A program made the translations under genes and the position numbers. A model generated the notes under the pieces. It was not told the origin of the DNA. It saw nothing but the letters and a program-made list of their open reading frames with translations, and did not search any database. A DNA stretch of 64,000 bases from Massilia terrae (GTDB taxonomy: Bacteria; Pseudomonadota; Gammaproteobacteria; Burkholderiales; Burkholderiaceae_D). Where the stretch lies: positions 620,001-684,000 of the forward strand of contig NZ_JANUGU010000001.1 of NCBI RefSeq assembly GCF_024753145.1. The letters are read 5' to 3'. Shown one piece after another: positions 57,884-64,000 of the stretch; position 1 is the stretch's first letter; the number at the start of each line of letters is the position of its first letter.

Positions 57884-59191
57884 TCAAAATTCCTCCCATT
57901 CCGATTCCGCCGCGCTCATTGCGGCCTGGGCGGAACCGCGTGGGCGCCGCTGCGCGGGAGGAGGGCGCGGCTGGGTGCGTGCCTGGGGCGGCGGGGCGGG
58001 AGCCGGAGCGGGGACGGCGGCGCGAACCGGCTGGGCCGGCCGGCGCGGCATGCTGGACTGGGGTGCGCGCCCGAAGGCGGCCACCACGCGCGTCAGGGTG
58101 TCGGCCTGCTCGCGCATCCCGGCGGCGGCGGCGGCGGACTGCTCGACCAGGGCCGCGTTCTGCTGGGTCGCCTGGTCCATCGCGGCGATCGCCTGGTTGA
58201 CCTGGTCGATGCCGGTGGTCTGCTCGGCGCTGGCATCCGCTATCTCGCCGATGATGCCGGTGACCCGCTTGACGCTTGCGACCACCTCGTTCATCGTGCT
58301 GCCGGCCTTGTCCGCCAGCGCGGTGCCCGCCGTGACCTTCTCGACCGAATCGTCGATCAGCTCCTTGATTTCCTTGGCCGCCGCCGCCGAGCGCTGGGCC
58401 AGGCTGCGCACCTCGGACGCGACGACCGCGAAGCCGCGCCCCTGTTCGCCGGCGCGGGCCGCTTCCACCGCGGCGTTCAGGGCCAGGATATTGGTCTGGA
58501 AGGCAATGCCATCGATCACGCCGATGATTTCGGCGATGCGCTTGCTCGATTCGTTGATCGAGGCCATGGTGCCGACCACCTCCGACACCACCGCGCCGCC
58601 CTTGACCGCCACCTCGGAGGCTGTGACCGCCAGCTTGCTGGCCTCGTGCGCGTGATCCGCGTTCTGCGTGACGGTGGCGGTCAGCTCCTCCATCGAGGAC
58701 GCGGTTTCCTCCAGCGCCGCGGCCTGTTGCTCGGTGCGGGCAGACAGGTCCTGGCTGCCTTGCGCGATCTCGCCGGTGCCGCGCACCAGGGCTTCGGCGC
58801 CGCCGCGCAGCTCGCCCATCGTCGCCTGCAGGCGGCCGCCCACGTCCTGCAAGCCGTGCAGCAAGACGCGGGCGTCGCCCCCGTCGACAATGTCCAGCTT
58901 GCCGTCGAGCTCGCCATCAGCCATGCGCGCCGCGAAGGCGCTGGCCTGGCGCAGCGGCCGGGCCGTCTCCGCCGCCAGCCACAGGCCCAGCAAGGTCGCC
59001 GCTGCCGCTCCCAGGGTGAGGAAGACGAATGCGCCCACTGCCGCGCCCTCGATCTTCGCCGCCCCACCACGCCCGGCAATCGCGTCCAGTTGCCCCAGCA
59101 GCCAGGCCGACGCCAGCGCGCCCAGCCCGAACGCCAGCAGCGTGCCGCCGCACAGTTTTGTTTTATTGTTAAGTTGCCGAAGTGATTTCAT
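57884..59191 (-). CDS. Methyl-accepting chemotaxis protein, no sensor domain
   Basis: This 435-residue chemoreceptor has two TM helices (about 12-32 and 50-72) with only about 17 residues between them, so it has no periplasmic ligand domain. A HAMP-like part follows, then a canonical signalling domain with [21 protein letters not shown] at the tip. A Pro/Ala-rich tail ends in EWEEF, which fits the xWxxF pentapeptide that tethers CheR and CheB. The ATG at 59191 begins just before TM1. It contrasts with the other receptor at 48.3-50.0 kb. Confidence 0.9.
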   Translation of the reverse strand: MKSLRQLNNKTKLCGGTLLAFGLGALASAWLLGQLDAIAGRGGAAKIEGAAVGAFVFLTLGAAAATLLGLWLAAETARPLRQASAFAARMADGELDGKLDIVDGGDARVLLHGLQDVGGRLQATMGELRGGAEALVRGTGEIAQGSQDLSARTEQQAAALEETASSMEELTATVTQNADHAHEASKLAVTASEVAVKGGAVVSEVVGTMASINESSKRIAEIIGVIDGIAFQTNILALNAAVEAARAGEQGRGFAVVASEVRSLAQRSAAAAKEIKELIDDSVEKVTAGTALADKAGSTMNEVVASVKRVTGIIGEIADASAEQTTGIDQVNQAIAAMDQATQQNAALVEQSAAAAAGMREQADTLTRVVAAFGRAPQSSMPRRPAQPVRAAVPAPAPAPPPQARTQPRPPPAQRRPRGSAQAAMSAAESEWEEF

Positions 59192-59421
59192 TGCGCTTCC
59201 TTCAGTCGGGGAGGGGGAGCATGTTATGTTAGGGAAACGCCGTCCCCGACCTTTGCGCCGGATCAATCCGCCAGCCCGTCCGGCGCCCCCTTGGGCAAAT
59301 GCAGGCCATCGGTTATAGTCGGGCGAAATCCGCGCCTCGCCCACCTTTTTACATAGCCGTAGAGCAAGGAACAGATGGTATGATTACTTTTTTAACGATT
59401 GACGCCCAGCCCTGAGACAAC

Positions 59422-62400
59422 GTGCGACTATCCTCCATTAAATTGTCGGGATTTAAGTCATTCGTCGATCCGACCAACTTCCAGGTGCCGGGGCAGCTGG
59501 TCGGGGTGGTCGGGCCGAACGGCTGCGGCAAGTCGAACATCATCGATGCGGTGCGCTGGGTGCTGGGCGAGTCCAAGGCCTCCGAGCTGCGCGGCGAGTC
59601 GATGCAGGACGTGATCTTCAACGGTTCCACCCACCGCAAGCCGGCCGGGCGCGCCTCGGTCGAGCTGGTGTTCGACAACAGCGCGGGCAAGGCGGCCGGG
59701 CAGTGGAGCCAGTACGCCGAGATCGCGGTCAAGCGCACGCTGACGCGCGACGGCACCTCGTCCTACTTCATCAACAGCCAGCCGGTGCGCCGGCGCGACA
59801 TCCAGGACATTTTCCTCGGCACCGGCCTCGGTCCGCGCGCCTACGCCATCATCGGCCAGGGCATGATCGCGCGGATCATCGAGTCGCGCCCGGAAGAGCT
59901 GCGCGTGTTCCTGGAGGAGGCGGCCGGCGTCTCCAAGTACAAGGAACGGCGCCGCGAGACCGAGAACCGGCTGGCCGACACGCGCGAGAACCTGACCCGC
60001 GTCGAGGACATCCTGCGCGAGCTGAACGCCAACCTGGAAAAGCTGGAGGCGCAGGCCGCCGTCGCCAACCGCTTCCACCAGCTGCAGGGCGACCAGGAAG
60101 AAAAACAGAAGCTGCTCTGGCTGCTGCGCAAGAACGAAGCGCAGGCCGAGCAGAAGCGCGTGTTCGCCGAGATGGAAGCGGCGCAGACGGCGCTGGAGGC
60201 GCAGACCGCCAACCTGCGTCACGTCGAGCTGGAACTGGAGCAGATGCGCCAGGCCCACTTCGGCGTCGGCGACCGCCTGCACACGGCGCAGGGCGCGCTG
60301 TACCAGACCAATTCCGAAATCGGCAGCCTGGAAGCGCAGATCAAGTACGTGATCGAGTCGCGCACGCGGCTGGCCAACCAGCTCGGCACGCTGGCGGCGC
60401 AGCGCGACCAGTGGATCGCGCAAGGCCAGGAATACCAGGAGCAGCTGGCCGAAGCCGAGATGCGCCAGGAAGAGCTGGCGGCGCGCGCGGAAGGCGCGCA
60501 GATCGCGGTCGAGGTCCACAACGAGCGCCTGCCCGAGCTGGATGCGGCCTGGCGCGCGGCGCAGGAAAAGACCAAGGAATCGCGCGAGCGCATCATGCAG
60601 CTGCAGCAGCGCATCGAGCTCTCGTCCGCGCACCAGCGCAACGCATCGAACATCCTGGCCAACCTGGCCACCCGGCGCGAGCGCCTGCAGCAGGAAAAGA
60701 ACGGCCTGAATTCCCCGGACAGCGCCCACCTCGAGAACCTGCGCATGCAGCTCGAGGAAAAGCAGCAGGCGCTGGAAGAGCAGACCATGCTGCTGGAAGA
60801 AGCCACCGAACAGCAGCAGCGCCTGGACGAGGAGCGGGCCGCCGCGCACAAGGCGGTGCAGGAAGAAACCGCGGCCAACGCCCAGCTGGAGGCGAAGCTG
60901 TCGGCCCTGAAGCAGCTGCAGGACCGCGTCCAGACCCAGGGCAAGGTGCAGCCCTGGCTGCAGAAGCATGGCCTGGACAGCCTGCCGCGCCTGTGGCAGA
61001 AGCTGCAGATCGAGGACGGCTGGGAGACCGCGCTGGAGGCGATCCTGCGCGAACGCACCGGTGCGCTGGAGATGTCGAATATCGATTGGGCCAAGGCCTT
61101 CTTCAGCGACGCGCCGCCGGCGCGCCTGGCCCTGTTCACGCCCGCCGCCGGCGCCGCGCAAGTGGCGCAGGCACCGGGCCTGAAGCCGTTCGCCGACCTG
61201 CTCAAGCTGAACGATCCGGGCCTGCGCGGGGTGCTGAACGACTGGCTGACCAACGTCTATGTCGCGGACGATGCGAACGAGGGCTTCGCGTCGCGCGCGC
61301 GCCTGCCCGCGGGCGCCTGCTTCGTCACGCGCCAGGGCCACGTCATCACCCAGTCCAGCGTGCGCTTCTACGCCGCCGACGCCGAGCAGGACGGCATGCT
61401 GGGCCGCCAGCACGAGATCGACAATATCGGAAAGCAGCTGCGCGCGCAGGCCCTGCTGGCCGACGAGGCGCGTACCCGCTCGGTGCGGGCCGACGCCGCC
61501 GTGTCCGAGCTGGCGCGGCGCCTGCAGGAATCGCGCAGCCGGGTGGCGTCCTTGACCCAGCAGGTGCACGCGCTGCAGATCGACGTGGTCAAGCAAAGCG
61601 AAATCGAGGCCCGCTTCAACCAGCGCAGCACCCAGATCGAGGCCGACCTCGCGGAAATCGGCGCCCACGAGGCGGAGCAAAAGCAGGTGCAGCTCGAATC
61701 CGAGGCGGAGTTCGAACAGCTCGACATGGAACTGGCCGAGCTGCAGGGCGCGCACGAAGACCGCCAGACCGAATTCCTCGGCAAGGAGCAGGCGCTGGCC
61801 GATGCGCGCGACAAGCTGCGCGAGCTGGAACGCTCGGCGCAGGAAGCCGTATTCGCCGAACGCGCCCAGCGCAGCAAGATCGAGGAACTGGGCCGCAGCA
61901 TCGCCACCGCAGCGGCGCAGGCGGCCCAGGTCGCGGACAGCATCGAGTCCGGCAAGCAGGAGCTGGCCGCGCTCGAATCCGGCACCGCCAGCGAGGGCCT
62001 GCAAGAGCTGCTGGACCGCCGTACGCAGCAGGAAAAGGCGCTGTCCGATGCGCGCCACGAGCTGGACCAGATCACCCAGAAGCTGCGTCACGCCGAGGAA
62101 GCGCGCATGCAGTCCGAGCGCAGCCTGCAGCCGCAGCGCGACAAGATCACCGAGATGCAGCTCAAGGAGCAGGCCGCGCGCCTGAACCAGGAGCAGTTCG
62201 CCGAAGCGCTCGGCGCCACCGGCGCCGACGAGGCCGAGCTGGCGCACAAGCTGACGCCGGACATGAAGGCCCAGTACCTGCAGGGCGAGGTCACGCGCCT
62301 GACCAATGCCATCGCAGCGCTGGGCGCGGTCAACCTGGCCGCAGTCGAGGAACTGGCCCAGTCCGCCGAACGCAAGCGCTTCCTCGATTCGCAGAACGCC

Positions 62401-62946
62401 GACCTGAATGAAGCCATCAACACGCTGGAAGACGCGATCGCGCGCATCGACAAGGAGACCCGCGACCTGCTGCAGGAAACCTTCGACCGCGTCAACCAGC
62501 ACTTCTCGGAGCTGTTCCCGATCCTGTTCGGCGGCGGCCAGGCCAAGCTCGTGATGACGGGCGACGAGATCCTCGACGCCGGCGTGCAGGTGATGGCCCA
62601 GCCGCCGGGCAAGAAGAACGCCACCATCCACCTGCTGTCCGGCGGCGAAAAGGCGCTGACCGCGACCGCGCTGGTGTTCTCGATGTTCCGCCTGAACCCG
62701 GCGCCATTCTGCCTGCTCGACGAGGTCGACGCGCCGCTGGACGACGCCAACACCGAGCGCTTCTGCCGCATGGTCAAGCGCATGTCGGACCATACCCAAT
62801 TCCTTTTCATCTCGCATAACAAGATCGCGATGGAGATGGCCAACCAACTGATTGGTGTGACGATGCAGGAGCAGGGCGTATCGCGCATCGTGGCGGTGGA
62901 CATGGAGTCCGCCGCGAACTTCGCACAAGAGGCACAAGCAGCATGA
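59422..62946 (+). CDS. smc: Chromosome segregation protein SMC
   Basis: This 1174-residue SMC ATPase condenses and separates chromosomes. The Walker A motif GPNGCGKSN is at 31-39. Two long coiled coils flank a hinge (about 500-660). The signature LSGGEKAL is at 1072-1079, and Walker B CLLDEVDAPLDD starts at 1097. The start is GTG at 59422 (MRLSSIKLSGFKSFVDP). Its stop overlaps the next start (ATGA), so translation with the ZipA-like gene is coupled. Confidence 0.96.
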   Translation: MRLSSIKLSGFKSFVDPTNFQVPGQLVGVVGPNGCGKSNIIDAVRWVLGESKASELRGESMQDVIFNGSTHRKPAGRASVELVFDNSAGKAAGQWSQYAEIAVKRTLTRDGTSSYFINSQPVRRRDIQDIFLGTGLGPRAYAIIGQGMIARIIESRPEELRVFLEEAAGVSKYKERRRETENRLADTRENLTRVEDILRELNANLEKLEAQAAVANRFHQLQGDQEEKQKLLWLLRKNEAQAEQKRVFAEMEAAQTALEAQTANLRHVELELEQMRQAHFGVGDRLHTAQGALYQTNSEIGSLEAQIKYVIESRTRLANQLGTLAAQRDQWIAQGQEYQEQLAEAEMRQEELAARAEGAQIAVEVHNERLPELDAAWRAAQEKTKESRERIMQLQQRIELSSAHQRNASNILANLATRRERLQQEKNGLNSPDSAHLENLRMQLEEKQQALEEQTMLLEEATEQQQRLDEERAAAHKAVQEETAANAQLEAKLSALKQLQDRVQTQGKVQPWLQKHGLDSLPRLWQKLQIEDGWETALEAILRERTGALEMSNIDWAKAFFSDAPPARLALFTPAAGAAQVAQAPGLKPFADLLKLNDPGLRGVLNDWLTNVYVADDANEGFASRARLPAGACFVTRQGHVITQSSVRFYAADAEQDGMLGRQHEIDNIGKQLRAQALLADEARTRSVRADAAVSELARRLQESRSRVASLTQQVHALQIDVVKQSEIEARFNQRSTQIEADLAEIGAHEAEQKQVQLESEAEFEQLDMELAELQGAHEDRQTEFLGKEQALADARDKLRELERSAQEAVFAERAQRSKIEELGRSIATAAAQAAQVADSIESGKQELAALESGTASEGLQELLDRRTQQEKALSDARHELDQITQKLRHAEEARMQSERSLQPQRDKITEMQLKEQAARLNQEQFAEALGATGADEAELAHKLTPDMKAQYLQGEVTRLTNAIAALGAVNLAAVEELAQSAERKRFLDSQNADLNEAINTLEDAIARIDKETRDLLQETFDRVNQHFSELFPILFGGGQAKLVMTGDEILDAGVQVMAQPPGKKNATIHLLSGGEKALTATALVFSMFRLNPAPFCLLDEVDAPLDDANTERFCRMVKRMSDHTQFLFISHNKIAMEMANQLIGVTMQEQGVSRIVAVDMESAANFAQEAQAA

Positions 62947-64000
62947 CAGATTTAGAAATGAGCCTGTTCGCCGCGGGCGGCGTATTCGTCGTCGGCGTTT
63001 TCGGCTACAACAAATGGCAGGAATACCGCGCCCGCAAGAGCGTCGAGCGCGCGTTCGCGAACGACCATGACGACGTATTGATGCGCGCCGACGGCACGCC
63101 GATGTCGCGCCACGAGCCGGTGCTCGACCTCGGCGTGGCGCCGGCCGGCGAGGGCGTGGTGCTCGAACCTTCGCTCGGCGCCACCGGCGTCGCCGACGAG
63201 GCGCCGGACGACGTGCCGCCGCCCGCCAAGCTCACGCTGCCCGGCGCCGCGCCGGACACGCCGCCGGCCGAACTGGCCGAAAGCCTGGTCGATCCGCTGA
63301 TCGACTGCCTGATCCCGCTCGCGCTGGAAGCGCCGGCGCGCGGCGACAAGCTGCTGCCGGTGCTCCAGAAGCTGCGCCGGGTCGGCAACAAGCCGGTCCA
63401 CTTCATCGGCCTGCACGTGAACGGCGACTGGGAGCCGATCGTGCATGGCGGCGTCTACACCAAGCTGCAGGCCGGCGTGCAGATGGCCACCCGCACCACC
63501 TCGCTGAACGAACTCGAATACTCGGAGCTGGTGTCGCGCCTGCGCCCGCTGGCCGACGAGATCGGCGCCGAACCGGAGCTGCCGGACATGATCGAGGCCG
63601 TCAGCGAAGCGCGCAACCTGCACCGATTCGTCGCCGGCCACGACGCCCAGCTGGGCGTGAACCTGCGTTCGAACGGCGCACCGTGGGCCATCGGCACCCT
63701 GATCGGCGCGCTGGAAAACCAGGGCTACGACGTGCGCCCGGATGGCCGCTTCGCAATGCCGGACGGCGATGGCGGTGTGCTGTACACGCTGTCGACCAAT
63801 GTCACGCTGGGCGCGGACACCACCAACAAGCTCACGCTGCTGCTCGACGTTCCCTGCGTTGCGCCGGCCCGCGATGGCTTCGGCAAGATGATCGCCGGCG
63901 CGAAGACCCTGGTGCAGCGGCTGGACGCGACCATCGTCGACGACTACGACCAGCCGCTGGTTGACGAGGCGCTGGCCGAGATCAACAGCCAGGTCCAGGA
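62943..64000 (+). CDS. zipA: ZipA-like cell division protein, 5' part
   Basis: The frame runs off the right edge with 352 codons seen. It has an N-terminal TM anchor (MSLFAAGGVFVVGVFGY), an Ala/Pro-rich linker (about 50-115) and then a region like the ZipA FtsZ-binding domain (VNLRSNGAPWAIGTLIGALENQGY, FAMPDGDGGVLYTLS). ZipA ties FtsZ to the membrane. The start overlaps the smc stop by 4 bp, the usual smc-zipA order in betaproteobacteria. Confidence 0.85.
   Translation, partial: MTDLEMSLFAAGGVFVVGVFGYNKWQEYRARKSVERAFANDHDDVLMRADGTPMSRHEPVLDLGVAPAGEGVVLEPSLGATGVADEAPDDVPPPAKLTLPGAAPDTPPAELAESLVDPLIDCLIPLALEAPARGDKLLPVLQKLRRVGNKPVHFIGLHVNGDWEPIVHGGVYTKLQAGVQMATRTTSLNELEYSELVSRLRPLADEIGAEPELPDMIEAVSEARNLHRFVAGHDAQLGVNLRSNGAPWAIGTLIGALENQGYDVRPDGRFAMPDGDGGVLYTLSTNVTLGADTTNKLTLLLDVPCVAPARDGFGKMIAGAKTLVQRLDATIVDDYDQPLVDEALAEINSQVQ

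Noticed and set aside
59458..62937. 1159-codon open frame on the minus strand opposite smc
   Set aside because: It mirrors smc and has no domain; the smc frame has Walker A, signature and Walker B motifs.

Overview
The window is GC-rich chromosomal DNA from a betaproteobacterium of the order Burkholderiales, most likely Oxalobacteraceae close to Massilia. Three things point there: the block tRNA-Val–thrS–infC–rpmI–rplT–pheS–pheT–ihfA–merR, smc followed directly by a ZipA-type gene, and a PEP-CTERM protein. The genus is inferred from gene content and protein style, not from a search. No insertion sequence, prophage or CRISPR array is visible.

Layout. Positions 1–5.6 kb hold the 5' end of a dctA-like gene, a patatin-like lipase, a secreted amidohydrolase and a tight minus-strand set headed by 3-hydroxybutyrate dehydrogenase. 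From 5.7 to 9.2 kb an alpha/beta hydrolase, a RidA protein and RelA form a plus-strand operon. From 9.4 to 11.8 kb there is an MlaE-like permease, an MCE protein and a lipoprotein, with no ATPase gene. From 11.9 to 24.3 kb lies a partial type VI secretion (T6SS) island: vgrG and a cargo gene broken by an in-frame TAG face a convergent set (SUMF1-fold protein, two-TM protein, PAAR, tssK), and tssE-tssF-tssG diverge from tssK. Sheath, Hcp, ClpV and membrane-complex genes are not in the window. From 24.3 to 26.3 kb there is a thioredoxin-reductase-like flavoprotein and a CDF metal exporter.

From 26.5 to 34.6 kb is the translation block, with an infC gene that starts at ATA. It is followed by an orphan LuxR-type regulator, a Crp/Fnr regulator and a TctD/TctE-like two-component pair. 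From 38.8 to 46.0 kb is a minus-strand minor-pilin operon (pilE-fimT-pilV-pilW-pilX-pilY1). Next come prfC, a small membrane protein, a chemoreceptor with an aberrant signalling tip and a PEP-CTERM fibro-slime protein. From 51 to 56 kb is the glycine cleavage operon gcvT-gcvH-gcvP behind a tandem glycine riboswitch. The end carries a ClpP-like protease, a GNAT enzyme, a Ser-Gly repeat protein, a canonical chemoreceptor, smc and the start of a ZipA-like gene.

A family of REP-like palindromes (core like GTCGTCCCGGC..GCCGGGACCCA) is scattered through the intergenic gaps, often as inverted pairs. A different element with 19-bp inverted arms follows the histidine kinase gene. The points most worth a second look are the amber-split T6SS cargo and its unusual neighbours, the chemoreceptor with a degenerate tip, the MCE set without an ATPase, the ATA start of infC, the missing canonical start for the IHF alpha extension, and a tRNA-Val with C33.
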